A stretch of 64,000 nt of DNA. It comes from Symbiodinium natans (lineage: Eukaryota; Sar; Dinophyceae; Suessiales; Symbiodiniaceae). The notes under the pieces were generated by a model. The model had not been told where the DNA came from, searched no databases, and worked only from the letters and a program-made list of their open reading frames with translations. Numbering within the stretch: the stretch's first letter is position 1; each line of letters opens with the position of its first letter. Positions 43,527 through 54,597 of this stretch are shown here, in pieces. The DNA is taken from assembly GCA_905221605.1 (NCBI GenBank), contig CAJNDS010002001.1, positions 675,001 through 739,000 on the forward strand, in the 5' to 3' direction. The position numbers and the translations under genes are program-made.

Positions 43527-45480
43527 CGCCGGAGTCTGCCCCGTCCTCGCCCTCTTCCGTGCCCTCACCCTCATCATTTCCGTGTGAAGATCCTAAGATT
43601 GCCAAAGTGCTCGAGATCCTCAAGCATTCAAAACTAAGAGAGAGGAAATGTATGTCCCATACAGGAGTTCTGTCAGTAGCGGGGTCATCCGTAAAGCTGA
43701 CACCACCTCGTGACCCACGTTGGAGCCTAAGTACGACCCCCCCCCCCCTCCCCTCATATACTCATATTCTTCCAGAGGACAAGCCCCCTTCCCCCCCCCC
43801 CCCCCCTCCCTGATAACAAAATGCGTCAAGATGCTGCCATGGCTTCCCAGAAAGGTGGCTTCCCAGAAAGGTCGCAAGATGTCGCAAGGCTGTCGACGAT
43901 CGGAGCAGTTCAGGCGCTGTCGGTTCGAGATGGGGGGGTACGTTTGGCAGAGTATGCCAGAGAGGTGAGGACTCTGAAGACGTGGACATGGAGAGACATG
44001 AGAAGGCTGGGCTGCCAGAAAATCAGAGAAGTGAAGATGTGGACACATGACGTGGTTGAGAGGAGCCAAAACTCTGTCGGCACATTAAAACATCCTCGGT
44101 CCAACATGTATGAGACTCTCCATGTCCACGTCATGTGTGCAAAGAGGCACGTGTCCAGGCCCGAGAAGCTGAAGAAAAAAAGTCCGGCCTCAACAGCCGG
44201 TAGTGGCGCAACTGCTTGCACCTGTGGACACATGGGCTATGGGTTTAGGGTTTAGGATGGTTTAGGTTTTAGGGCTTAGGCTGACACAAGTTGGTCTGCC
44301 GAAATTGACAGGCAGACGTGCATCACCCACTCCCGCCTGCTGTCGGCACATTCCGTGTTCACCGTCGCCTCTCTCGGCTGAAGCTTGAGCTTCTTGTCGC
44401 ATGGATTCCGGAACCTGCACCCGCCAAACCATGCACCCAAAGAAAATGTGCACAACAGGCATCGACTAAGTGGAGAGAACACGCAAGCGAGCCATGGCGA
44501 GCCAGAGGAATGTTCATAAGGGGATGGGGAGGGTAGGGGGAGGGGGAAGCAGCACAAGGCAACTGTTCCAGCCCTTAACTTTGGAACGGAAAGTCTCACT
44601 GATCACGTCCCCACTGAACTGGTACTTGTCTGAGCAGCACCGAGCATAACCAAGCTACATGGTTCAGGTGAGGAATGGTGAGGATAAGTAAGGCCCGGGC
44701 ATTGCTTGTTGCATCCATTGTACAAGCGATACCACACCGTCCAGACCATGGCAGGGAATCACAGCAATTCACAGCACACACTAGCTTTTTCGAATCGTGC
44801 TGGCTATGCACCGCTGCGCGTTCTAGCCCTCTGGGGTGTAGCCTTGCAGCTCTCAGAAAGCCACAGCCTAACATGGCCAACTGGCAAAATGTGGCAATTA
44901 AATGCCATCTGAGCCGCGACAAGCCGCCCAACAGGAGGTGAGTTTAAACGTGGGCACGACACACAGGAAGGCCGGCCAAGGGCCACGGCAACAAAAAGCC
45001 ATCTGTTGCGGCGATGTTGAACAGATTGTGAAAAATCTATTCCGAAAAAGCGACCTCCCAAGAACCCACATGCACTTAGCCCCCCCCCCTCCACCCAAGC
45101 CATGAAACTGCATGTTCCGAATGTGCATGTTCCGACCTGCCCCCCCCCCCCCCCCCCCCCCCCCCAAACATACATTTGTCAAGAATAGGGGATCTCGGGT
45201 GGGCGGGAGTGGGCCGAGGGCCCTTACCGTGAGTTTTGGATTCGATACCTTGCCGGTTCTTAGTGGCGAATCAGGGAAGTAAGTACCCTACCCTACATTC
45301 CAACTAGAAGAGCGGGCACGCAAAACGTCACAGACACCCCGAAAGGCAAAGCTAACGAGGTCGATGCCTGAACCCTATCAATGACCCTAACTAAGCTCAG
45401 AAGCCCCACCAAGAGAGCCCAAGACCCCTTAATTAAGGAATACACCTAAAACTATAAAGCGATCCTTATTTTGACTAGGG
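43527..45480. other. Unique sequence with weak ORFs
   Basis: C-rich runs occur at 43738-43808 and 45140-45164. A plus-strand frame of 144 codons (43821-44255) contains MASQKGGFPERSQDVARLST and a Cys/His tail; its reality is uncertain. Frames on both strands at 44260-45180 overlap each other. No family recognised. Confidence 0.4.
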
Positions 45481-45494
45481 AATAGCCAAAACCA

Positions 45495-45624
45495 AACACG
45501 TTGGATGCTGGCGTGAGCCGGAAGGTGCAAGATGGAAATAGTCATACGGCTCTTAAGTGGGCATCGCGGCAACACCATGTTGCAGTAGTACGCTTGCTGG
45601 CGAAGGCTTGCCTGGATTACGTTT
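45495..45624 (+). pseudogene. Degenerate ankyrin-repeat exon
   Basis: LDAGVSRKVQDGNSHTALKW then ASRQHHVAVVRLLAKACLD follows the ankyrin pattern (DGxTALxxAxxxxHxxVVRLLL). It is a lone repeat on the plus strand, far from the two ankyrin genes, and lacks the second-helix glycine motif, so it is probably a relic or one exon of a decayed gene. Confidence 0.5.
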
Positions 45625-46207
45625 GTACAATCGAGAGCAGGCAGGACGGAGAGAAAGGAAGAACATCAGCGGCTGGATGCTTCAACTGCAAAATAATTAG
45701 ATACGTGCGTTGCTGATTTTGGTGGTGCTGTTACGGTGGTACGTTCTACGAAGAAGACGAATACGTAGAACAAGTACCATGTTCCTGTGATCCTGCACAT
45801 TGACAAAGTATTTCAATGCCTAAAACCCTGCTTCCAGGAATACAAAGCCCGGCAACAATCCGAATAATCCGAACCCTTTCAAAAAAACATTGCCTGCGGA
45901 AGCCTACCTAGGCTCCCTTTGCTACCTTGCTAGAGCCGATAGAAACCCTGAACCTTCAAGCCCAAGCGCTAGTTGATGAAGCGCGCAGTGTTCTTTGGAG
46001 CCAAGTTGCAGGATGGTTTAGCCCTAAACCCTAAAACCTAAACCCTAAATCCTAAACCCTAAACCCTAAACCCATATAGTTTTTAAGACGCAAGACGGCT
46101 TCGGCTCAGGGATTTTGGGGTTACGGTTAATGGTTTAGGGTTTAGGGCGTGCCAAACGGAAGCGCGCTTTGGGAGCGCGTTGTAGTCTGCAGACCCACCC
46201 CCTTTTT

Positions 46208-46770
46208 TTCGGGTTGGCGCTTCAAAAGTACCTCCTCTATAATCAGTATTTTGAAAACATATGTTTCTACTTTATTCGCTTGTTTTTGTCAGGTGTTTTC
46301 CAATATTCTTAAACCCTAAACCCTAAACCCTAAACCCTAAACTTCCCTCGGGTTGAGTATTTTGAACACATATGTTTCTACTTTATTCGCTTGTTGTTGT
46401 CAGGTGTTTTCCAATATTTTCTAACCCTAAACCGTAAACCCTAAACCCTAAACTTCCCTCGGGTTGGCGCTTCAAAACTACCTCCTCTATAATCAGTATT
46501 TTGAAAATTAATGTTTCTACTTTATTCGCTTGTTTTTGTCAGGTCTTTTCCGATATTTTTTTTAACCCTAAACCCTAAACCCTAAACCCTGAACCCTGAA
46601 CCCTAAACCCTAAACCCTAAACCCTAAACCCTAAACCCTAAACCCTAAACCCTAAACTTCCCTCGGGTTGGCGCTTCAAAACTACCTCCTCTTTAATCAG
46701 TATTTTGAAAATAGATGTTTCTACTTTATTCGCTTATTTTTGTCAGGTCTTTTCCAATATTTCTAACCCT
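46208..46770. repeat. Outer repeats of the left arm, interleaved with CCCTAAA arrays
   Basis: Four copies of CTTCCCTCGGGTTGGCGCTT then CAAAACTACCTCCTC and ATAATCAGTATTTTGAAAA through CAGGTGTTTTCCAATATT, each separated by 3-13 CCCTAAA units (the second copy is partly shortened). The right arm has two inverted copies at 57628-57728 and 57776-57878. Confidence 0.8.
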
Positions 46771-47639
46771 AAACCCTAAATCCTAAACCCTAAACCCTGA
46801 ACCCCAAATCTCAACCCTAAGCCCTAAAACCCTAAACACTTGTTAGGGGCTGAAGAGGACCATGTAGCCCTAAACCCTAAACCCAATACCATCAAACCTT
46901 AAACCCAAAACCCTAAACCCTTTCCTAAACCCTAAGCCCTAAACCCTGAACCCTAAACCCACAACAGGGTGCCCTTATTGCTAGGGTTACCAAGCACCCG
47001 AAAATCTCTACAAACCTTTTTAACTTCCTACAAGCCCGTATATAAGTACCCCTAGACCCTAAACCCTAAACCCTAAACCCTTAGAAACCTTAAACCCTAA
47101 ACCGTGCAAAACTTAACCCCTAGGAAGGATTATTATCTTTGATTCATACCAGGACTCTTGCCCGAAACCCTACACTCTAAACCTGAAATAGCCTGAAAGC
47201 CCTAAATGTAAAACACCAAACCCTCGAGCCTAAGCCAAAACCGCAATGTTCAAAACCTGAACACTACACAGTGGGCCCTTTGCAGATAGGGTAGATAGTT
47301 GAGATAGGGAGTCTGTTTTAAGTGAGTTATAAGTCACTTAGGGAGGGTCTAAGTCGTTTCTATCTTTTTCTGGAGATACTATCATCGCTGAATGATAGGA
47401 AAAGACAAACGAGATAGAACAGACTTAGAAAAGATAGGTGCGGCAAAGTGCGGCAAAGAGGCATCAGCCGCCGGGAGATAAAAAAAGATAAAAATAATTA
47501 AAAAAAGATAAAAAAAGATAAAAAAAGGTTAGTTTGAGTCGATTTTGGGATAAAAAGGTCATATTGCACGTTTCGTTTAGGGCATCAAAGAATGTACGGT
47601 GTATACAGCTAACATGAAGCAAACCCGGAAAAATCCCTT

Positions 47640-48175
47640 GCTTAGGCTCACCCTTCTGCCCCAGAAGCAAGTCCGGAAAGAGCCCTTGCTCAGGCCCGCC
47701 CCCCGGCCCCAGAAGCAAGTCCGGCAAGATCCCTTGCTTAGGCTCCCTCTTCGCCCAGAAGCAAGTCTGGAAAGATCCCTTGCTTAGGACCGCCTTCTGC
47801 GCCAGAAGCAAGTCCGGCAAGATCCCTTGCTTAGGCCCCCCCTCCGGGCCCAGAAGCAAGTCCGGCAAGATCCCTTGCTTGGGCCCCCCCTCCGGCCCCA
47901 GAAGCAAGTCCGGAAAGATCCCTTGCTTAGGCTCGTCCTTCGGCCCCAGAAGCAAAGTCTGGAAAGATCCCTTGCTTATGGGCTCCCACTCCGGCCCCAA
48001 AAGCAAGTCCGGCAAGATCCCTTGCTTGGGCCCCCCCTCCGGCCCCAGAAGCAAGTCCGGAAAGATCCCTTGCTTAGGCCCCCTTCCGCGCCAGAAGCAA
48101 GTCCGGCAAGACCCCTTGCTTAGCTCCCCTTCCGGCCCACAAGCCAGTCCGGAAATGTCCCTTGCTTAGGCTCCC
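47640..48175. repeat. 47-bp minisatellite inside the Tc1/mariner-type element
   Basis: About 11 units containing AGAAGCAAGTCCGGCAAGAT then CCCTTGCTTAGG. AGCAAG and CTTGCT form a short stem in every unit. The frames of 98-196 codons across it are repeat translations. Confidence 0.9.
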
Positions 48176-48607
48176 CCAGTCAGGCCCCAGGCAGGCACTA
48201 CCGCACACTGCCGGCCACTACCGCCCTGGAGCCCGTAAGCTTCGTAGAGGGCCTACCACCCTTAAGCCCTGCAGCCCAAGCCCAGACACTACCGCACACT
48301 ACCGCACACTACCGCCCTGAGATGTCCCACAAGTAGTGCAGGTAGCGGGCTGGCCTCCCTCACACTACGGGCTCCGTAGCCTCAAAAATGCATGTCGTAG
48401 CCTGCAGCTCAAGCTGAAACCATCTTTGCTTGCCCGCGCCTCACGGACCTCCACCGTCCTTGCTCTCAGCACGGCCACAGCCAGCGCCCACTTCGAGGAC
48501 AGCTTGCGGCGAATCTTTCCTCCACTCACAGGCCCCCCCTAAACCCGCCCCCCCCCCCCCCACCCTTATCGAACAAACCCATATTATAGGGCGACAGGTG
48601 TTGGGAT

Positions 48608-48775
48608 CAGGGTATGTTTCGCGGGGATGTTTTGGGGTATCGGGGTATGTTTCGGGGGTATGTTTCGGGTATGTCTCGTGGCATCATGAGCTACTTTACC
48701 TTCAATTTCGGGCGTATGTTACGGGGCATGTATCGGGGGCATGTATCGGGGTATGTTTCGGGGTACGTTTGGCGG
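48608..48775. repeat. GGGGTATGTTTC minisatellite
   Basis: About ten degenerate 12-14 bp units (GGGGTATGTTTC, GGGGCATGTATC), interrupted by a unique piece, within the Tc1/mariner-type element. Confidence 0.75.
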
Positions 48776-49329
48776 GTGTGCAACCCGTGTGCCCTGCTTA
48801 AACCTGGGCCCCCAAAAAACTCACAAAGCCGCATAGGGCTTCCTGTCTCCCTTCTCCTGTGCCAGCAGCCCAAACGTGAAACGAGCAGAAGCCTTTCCAG
48901 CTGGACGTGGGTGATTTTTCTACAAAGAATCTACATCTGAGCTAGTATGGAATTCTCGCCGTTTTGCTTCAAAAACAGATAGCAAAAAATAAAAGAAAAT
49001 AAAAAAAAAGATAGAAAAAGATAAAAAAAAGAATATAAAAAAAACAAAATGGACTTAGCCTATCTCCGTTTTATCTTTTTTTATCTCCCCTATCTCTTTC
49101 TTTCTCAACTATCTCAAAGGGCCCACTGTGTAACTTTCAGAGGTTATAGGCCTCAATCCCAAGTCGAAAGCTTTAGGGTTGAGGCAAAAACGTTTTTGGA
49201 GAAGTCATGCCGTGGAACCAAAACCGACTGTGGTGTTGTAGCTCAACAGCTTTTTTTAACAGCACTAAAAGACATTCTCATACAAGGTTAGCTGAATGAA
49301 CAACATGTTGGTGTTGTAGCTCAACAGCT

Positions 49330-49830
49330 CACGTTATGAGTACTAAAAGACATTCTCACACAAGGCTAGCTGGACAAGAACACGTTGCGAAGCCTAGAAG
49401 AGAATAGCTTAACATGAACTGTATAGATTTCCGATTGGTAGCGGAGCTTCAGCTCATTGGTTCGGAGTTAGCTCCTGCGAACCTTTTCGGTGAAGCGATT
49501 TTCGTCCAGTGGCCATCCTGACAACGGTAGCCATCCTTTTATCGACTAAATTCCACGTGTGAGGGCCGCTGTTCACGTTAAGAGTACTAAAAAACATTCT
49601 GACACAAGGCTAGCTGGACAAGAACACGTTGCGAAGCCTAGAAGAGAATAGCTTAACATGAACTGTATAGATTTCCGATTGGTAGCGGAGCTTCAGCTCA
49701 TTGGTTCGGAGTTAGCTCCTGCGCACCTTTTTGGTGAAGCGATTTCGTCCAGCGGCCATCCTGACAACGGAAGCCACCCGTTTATCGACGAAACTCCATG
49801 TGTGACGGCGCCATGATGTAGACTCGATTA
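49330..49830. repeat. Direct duplication of about 250 bp within the left arm
   Basis: The segment from AGTACTAAAAGACATTCT through GAGCTTCAGCTCATTGGTTC to TTTATCGAC is present twice, and its beginning a third time upstream at 49256. The inverted duplicate exists in the right arm, so this duplication predates arm formation or both were copied together. Confidence 0.85.
49658..49816 (+). CDS. 52-residue ORF in left arm
   Basis: MNCIDFRLVAELQLIGSELA then PAHLFGEAISSSGHPDNGSH and PFIDETPCVTAP with a stop. The same frame exists inverted in the right arm (56411-56569). The other member of the direct duplication (49408 onward) is frame-disrupted. Composition looks protein-like; function unknown. Confidence 0.4.
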   Translation: MNCIDFRLVAELQLIGSELAPAHLFGEAISSSGHPDNGSHPFIDETPCVTAP

Positions 49831-50185
49831 GAAGCTCGAAAGGATCCTTCTTGTGAGTCCTCGTGGGTCACTTAGGAAGCCTTTTGAGTCCTTGTGAGGG
49901 AGGTGCATTACCAGTCGACGTGATGAAACCATTTTTTCTGTTGGATTTATCTCAAGAAGCTAGCAGCTGTCGATAAAAGAGCGACGTCATGTGTAAAGAT
50001 GTTGCAGATGATCTGCAGCACCACTCACAGGACAGATCCGATGACAGCGACACATTACCAGCATTAATGTACAATGTACTCTGCTCACACGAGACCAGAG
50101 TTCAGGACGCCAGTATATAAACGTAAAGAGCCAATAGCATGTTATTCTGAACTGAAAAAAGAGCACATGGCCATACATGTAATTC

Positions 50186-50779
50186 CTAGATGCACAGGTT
50201 TTCTGATGATATATCATCAGATACCAAGCAGAGAAGGCCAGACATGCAACAAGATAAGGATTTGATGGATGGAGCTTGGGTGAGTGGACAATCAACTCGT
50301 GCACCTATGCCAAGTATCTCTGCAGGTGAATTCTTCAGTCTTACAATCATCATGTGCGGCAAAACACATGTTCGCCTTGGTCCAGTTGAGTCAGTAATTA
50401 CAATTGCTTTACGCGTGTGACAACCACAAGGCCAATTGATAGAAAAGCATGACGCGCGGAGATTCATTGCATTCTTGCAAGAACATCTAGTCCTCAGAAA
50501 CCCATTGTTGCACACGTAGTTTCGGCTTGAGCAGAAATTCTTAGCTTTCAAACGCTTTCGCAATTCGCACTCGGTTTCACTGTGAGGAGCTAAGATGAAT
50601 GCCACAGTTAAACAAACACAACCAGTGTGCGGCATGCGTTTCAGGTCGAAATGAACCGCTTCTCGCAGTACGCGTGGTTCAACGACGAGGATGTCGAGCT
50701 TTTCGTCATACATCATGATAATATTTCTTTCATAGACCATCGTCGTATGAGCTTCAACACGCCGCAAGACGAAGCACAA
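50186..50779 (-). CDS. 197-codon ORF, left-arm copy
   Basis: Frame MCFVLRRVEAHTTMVYERNI to SDDISSENLCI, with a Cys-rich middle (CSSRNYVCNNGFLRTRCSCK, then CGCHTRKAIVITDST) that could bind metal. The two arm copies translate identically, which suggests recent duplication or constraint. No known family is recognised. The first codon is probably not the true start, since an alternative initiator was needed. Confidence 0.45.
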   Translation of the reverse strand: MCFVLRRVEAHTTMVYERNIIMMYDEKLDILVVEPRVLREAVHFDLKRMPHTGCVCLTVAFILAPHSETECELRKRLKAKNFCSSRNYVCNNGFLRTRCSCKNAMNLRASCFSINWPCGCHTRKAIVITDSTGPRRTCVLPHMMIVRLKNSPAEILGIGARVDCPLTQAPSIKSLSCCMSGLLCLVSDDISSENLCI

Positions 50780-50934
50780 TCATTGTATTGCTACAGGTTG
50801 ACGCTGAGCCCTTCGATTGCCCGTGCAGCAGAAAGACACTAGTCTGCAGCAGTAGAATGTTAACTGAGTTAGCTTTTCAGACGGTTTCATCAAAACACTC
50901 GACGCAGGGTTCGCTTGCGTTGTTCTTTTTAAAT

Positions 50935-51055
50935 AGCGATCATCGGAAACGCCACTCAGGCGCGAGGCCGCAAGCACGGCCGAGCCTGAGGAGTTCACTT
51001 CGTCGAAGAAGAAGCTTCCACAATGACACTCTGGCCTGTTTCGGTTGATTTTCAT
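50935..51055 (-). CDS. Short start exon shared by both arms
   Basis: ATG then KINRNRPECHCGSFFFDEVN and SSGSAVLAASRLS. The right-arm counterpart at 55137-55289 has the same beginning with a few replacements. CHCG suggests a zinc-binding knuckle. It points into the arm and may be the first exon of the gene containing the 197-codon frame. Confidence 0.4.
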
Positions 51056-51162
51056 GTGTAGACTGCATGATGCGATGAACGTAAAGTTCCACCAGCTCCG
51101 GACAGGCCATAGCTACGCGAGCAAATGAAAAAATAGAAGGGTTCTGCTTCAAACAGCCTGCC

Positions 51163-51631
51163 CTAGGCCAGCGAGGGCCGCTCATCATGGCATCGATCAC
51201 CGCTTCGTCGAATCCAGCGCAAAAAGAATGAATCATGCTGGTGACGGAGCCGTTGGATTCTTTTGTCATCCACGAAGTAGACATGGTCGTCAGCGCGAAA
51301 ATGCACGCGCGAGTCTCGTGGATGAGGATGCGTGCAGCGCAGCAGGGGTCGCTGGCACCTCAACTTCACTGGCATGAAGCAGCACGGGCAGCTGGCCTTC
51401 CATGTGGGCGATTTTTCTGCCTTTCTTTCGCAGAGCTTCCATTCTAGATTCCGAGAGACGTTTGCGTTGTGCTTGAGTAGTAACCACATTCGCACCTCCA
51501 ACGCTGTCTGCGCTCTCAGTGTCGGAGGACACTGCAAGAAACCGCGAGGCAAGGTTAGCCCTAACAGTCTGAATGTCTTCCAAAATATTGCTGTCATCAT
51601 CGGACTGTTCTTCTTCTGCCTCGTGAATCAA
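51163..51631 (-). CDS. Acidic/basic ORF in the spacer
   Basis: EAEEEQSDDDSNILEDIQTV then RANLASRFLAVSSDTESADS, and a Lys/Arg-rich part (AQRKRLSESRMEALRKKGRK). An overlapping frame at 51163-51600 may carry the continuation. Probably the 3' part of the minus-strand spacer gene; a nuclear role is possible from the charge pattern but not shown. Confidence 0.4.
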
Positions 51632-51640
51632 TATCAGCTC

Positions 51641-51962
51641 TTACAAAAGTGCAGTAGTAGGACGAGTAGGCTGAGGAGTTAACAGCACCGGCTGCGGAGG
51701 TTCCTGCTGCCACAATGCTTGCTGCCACATCCATTGTAGAAACTCCTCTGCAGATGCATCTTCGACGTGCTTGCCACCAACGGCATCGTCTCCGGTGAAA
51801 TAATGCAGTGGCACTCCTCGACACGCAGGACAAGTTGCGTTGTCTGGTTGTTCATTTCTGCGCGAGGCGCACATCCAATTCCTGCACATAGGACAAATAG
51901 CCCACCTGCACAATTGCACGGCGCCTGTCCGACCGCAGGTAAAGCACTTGCAAGAGCGAGGC
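51641..51962 (-). CDS. Cys-rich zinc-finger-like exon in the spacer
   Basis: In one open frame: SCKCFTCGRTGAVQLCRWAI then CPMCRNWMCASRRNEQPDN and ATCPACRG. The spacing CxCxxC...CPMC...C...CPAC suggests a RING- or zinc-ribbon-like metal site. The stretch then turns Gln/Pro-rich. Upstream the frame closes at TGA near 51972, so an acceptor must lie between. With the F-box-like exon upstream, a ubiquitin-pathway role is conceivable but is inference. Confidence 0.5.
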
Positions 51963-52075
51963 TTACTTCAGCAAGCAACTATGCATTAAAGCGCCATGTA
52001 GTAAGTTGCTATATGCTCAGACATTTTTTCAAGAAGTTTATTTAGCATGGCATATGTTATTTGTTTAGCAAAACA

Positions 52076-52976
52076 CTACACCAGAATTGGCCGTGGCTGC
52101 ACGTCAGACGCCACTGGAGTCAGCATGGGCAGCAAGACAGGCGCCTGCTGTGTTCTTTCTTGCCGCAAGAAAATCCATACAAAAATAAATGAGAACGGCG
52201 CCGGCGCGTTCTCTGCTTCGGCATGCAGCCATGCCCGACAAAGGATCATGCCGTTCAAATCCAGCTGCATGCTGCGTGCATTCCATCGTAGAAGAACTAC
52301 ATTGGGTGTTCCTGGTGGCATGAGCAGTTTGTGGGCTTTGGAATCAGGGAGACGTAGAGGTGAACTGCCTGTCAGACCAACGTAAATCTCGGAGTCCGTG
52401 TCGTGTGGGTTTTCCACCATGACGTAGGCTCTCTGATCGGATGCAACACTCTTCACGCCGAAGTACACAGTTCTGGTGTTTGAAGGTAAACTCAAAGAGT
52501 ATCTAGCTGCTCCAAAAAGAGGGTGCGAGGACTCCCACCCCTGGACCTCATCGCCAGGCAGCCTGAGTTGATGTGCTTTCCATGTGGCAAGGCAGCACAC
52601 GCTCCGCCCAAGCAAGCTGCGGAATGTCTAGAGCGATAGTCCTGGCTTGACGAAAACGGTGCAGTGCCCGGTGCACGCGTGCTCCGTCGCGGCAAAGCTC
52701 AGGGACATCCAGCCTGATGCGCTTGTCGGACCAGTACTTCTTTTGGTAGACAAGATCTCGCAAGAGAGTGGAGCAAGCCGCCAGACATTGTATGTCTGTG
52801 TATACCCACAGGAAAAGTGGGATTTCCCTGAGGAGTTCTTCCGGGAACTGGTCCCACGCCCCACCAACCGCATCTGTCAGCGATTTCTCAAAATCATGTG
52901 CCAAGGCCGCATCCGTCAGCAAATTCTCGAAATCATGCGCCAAGGCATTCGCGTCGTGCGTGGAAATCCCCTAGCA
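52076..52976 (-). pseudogene. F-box-like protein gene in the spacer, frame-disrupted
   Basis: The upstream frame (52548-52976) begins after a CTGCTAG acceptor. It has two copies of ALAHDFExxLTDA, then an F-box-like helix bundle (WDQFPEELLREIPLFLW, then CLAACSTLLRDLVYQKKYW). After LDIPQLAWAERVL the product continues only in another frame (HQLRLPGDEVQGWESSHPLF, then VYFGVKSVASDQRAYVMVEN), a beta-rich domain ending at 52076. A one-base shift near 52560-52600 is needed. F-box proteins bring substrates to SCF ubiquitin ligases. Whether the shift is decay, a base-call error or an unrecognised intron is open. Confidence 0.5.
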
Positions 52977-53064
52977 GGCGACCTTGTAAGCTGGCAGGTA
53001 CACCAGGCAGTTTGCACCTTCGAACCCTCCCTTGAAACCAAAATTTCGGAGTAGAGGAGAGAAA

Positions 53065-53340
53065 TTAAGGGTGCACGGTGTAGCCGTCTTCTGGCGGAGT
53101 TGCTGCGTATGCTTCCGGCAAAGCAACGTTCCTGCGCCGGATGAGCACGTACTCGCCATCCCGAGTGTATTGCTCCAGATGCGTGGCATTTGGAATCGGA
53201 ACTGACTCAAACAGGTGGCTCGAAGGCCACTGAAGCCTGGCCACCTGACACGGAAACGGCCACATCTTGTAGAATGACATAGAGAAACGACACACACACA
53301 CACACACACGGCGCTCGAACCTGTATGAATAACTCGACAA
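53065..53340 (-). CDS. Possible upstream exon of the spacer gene
   Basis: The supported part reads MWPFPCQVARLQWPSSHLFE then SVPIPNATHLEQYTRDGEYV and LIRRRNVALPEAYAATPPED to a stop at 53065. The upstream part crosses a (CA)n microsatellite (53289-53311) and is doubtful. Not recognised. Confidence 0.4.
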   Translation of the reverse strand: MSSYSYRFERRVCVCVCRFSMSFYKMWPFPCQVARLQWPSSHLFESVPIPNATHLEQYTRDGEYVLIRRRNVALPEAYAATPPEDGYTVHP

Positions 53341-53590
53341 ACAAATGTGTCTTGTTAAGATGGTTTATTTGTCACTGGAGTCCACCTTGTTGTCCTTCTC
53401 GCTTGTTACTCTCGTCCTGGCCTCTTGATCATGCTTAAGAAAGAATTAAAACACTTCAGCAGCGCAAACAACCCGCGCACGCTCGCTACACAATCACGTT
53501 TCAGCCAAAGTCTCAGCGCAAGCACATGCATGCAAGGCCAACCGCACCTGCTTCTCTCTGCGACGCTCTTTCCTCTCGATTTCCTCCTTC

Positions 53591-53803
53591 ATGCTTGCAC
53601 TTCACGAGAAACGCAAGATCTATGACAGAATACTGCAGAGTACCAAGAAAAAGCAGCTTGCCGGAAAAGGCAAAGCCGTTTCGCCTGAGTCTTTCGTTGC
53701 GCCTCTTCGTTGCGGAGAAGAAGCCATTCCTGCAAAAGAAATATCGTATGATCAACACAAACTGGCTGTCTTAAAATTGCATGAACTTCACATTTGTATG
53801 TGA
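53591..53803 (+). CDS. Basic ORF in the spacer
   Basis: MLALHEKRKIYDRILQSTKK then KQLAGKGKAVSPESFVAPLR and on to KLHELHICM and a stop. Preceded by a pyrimidine-rich stretch (CTTTCCTCTCGATTTCCTCC) that could support an acceptor. Charged and protein-like; not recognised. It is divergently oriented to the F-box-like gene. Confidence 0.4.
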   Translation: MLALHEKRKIYDRILQSTKKKQLAGKGKAVSPESFVAPLRCGEEAIPAKEISYDQHKLAVLKLHELHICM

Positions 53804-54369
53804 AAAGAAATTAAACAAATGTCCTTCTGCTGGCTGGAAAACAAAGGCGGCAACGTGCGCGGTTCAGGGATTTCGCCACCGTGCTGTTCTAGGTCTGCCA
53901 AAAACTGCCTCAACAAACTTGTCTTCCACGGTGCGTCTTCCACGACTCCCAAACGGCGCGCCCATCTGCTTACTTCATGTTCGGATCCTGTCCTGTTGGC
54001 ACAGCTTTCGCGAAAGCGTAGTACGGCTTTTGCTTGATCGCTTTACCCGCCTGCTTTCAGCCGCATGCCGATTTCTCCTCTGCCACCGATTGTGCATTGA
54101 AGCCTTCCCAGCCTTCATTGCAAGAGCTATACATTTGCAGCCTAACAATGCATGACAACGATTGTTTTTCTGTTCAACTGACTTAGCACGTTCGCAGTAA
54201 TTTCAGCATCGACTGGAAGTTCTCGGAATGTCGTTGTCGCCGGTGTCTTCCTTTCATGTTAAAAAAACTCAGCTCCCGGAAGAAAAAAACTTCCACGCGT
54301 GCGAGGAGCTCTCCACTACCGCCGCAAAGATCACCACCGTCCGCCACAGTTTCTCCACCGCACGCCTCA

Positions 54370-54597
54370 CACCAAGTAACAACATAGCACGCTCCGAATA
54401 GCATCTGACAAGAATGTAGCATCCGCCTGCACTCTGAAAAGAGCTTCAATCTTGTTGGGGTTGAGCTCCAGATGGAGAAAGTCACGTGACCACTGAAGAA
54501 CTGCTTCATTTCGGTAGCTCAGACCAAGAGGCTGCCATTCGTGCTTTCTGTGACCCAGATTGATGCATAAGCCTAATTGCGCATCTTCGTGCAACAA
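54370..54597 (-). CDS. ORF of 75 residues in the spacer
   Basis: Reads LHEDAQLGLCINLGHRKHEW then QPLGLSYRNEAVLQWSRDFL, HLELNPNKIEALF and onward to a stop. Good composition for a helical protein. It may be an early exon of the minus-strand gene or an independent relic. Not recognised. Confidence 0.4.

Larger units (their letters stand above)
47267..49130. mobile_element. Non-autonomous Tc1/mariner-type element
   Basis: Exact 16-bp terminal inverted repeats CACAGTGGGCCCTTTG, followed by GATAG-rich subterminal sequence, bounded by TA on each side (47265-47266 and 49131-49132). The right arm of the inverted repeat shows the uninterrupted target with a single TA (57113-57114), proving precise insertion after the arms were duplicated. 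A TA duplication and a CAGTGGG-like terminus fit the Tc1/mariner class. No transposase is encoded. The inside has A-rich AGATAAAAAAAGATAAAA near both ends, a 47-bp minisatellite and a GGGGTATGTTTC minisatellite. Confidence 0.9.

Noticed and set aside
47464-48169. A 196-codon ORF rich in LLLGPEGGPKQGILPD
   Set aside because: It is a 47-bp minisatellite inside a non-autonomous element; other frames are equally open.
53289-53340. N-terminal Cys/Val-rich extension of the 53065-53340 frame
   Set aside because: It is the translation of a (CA)n microsatellite.
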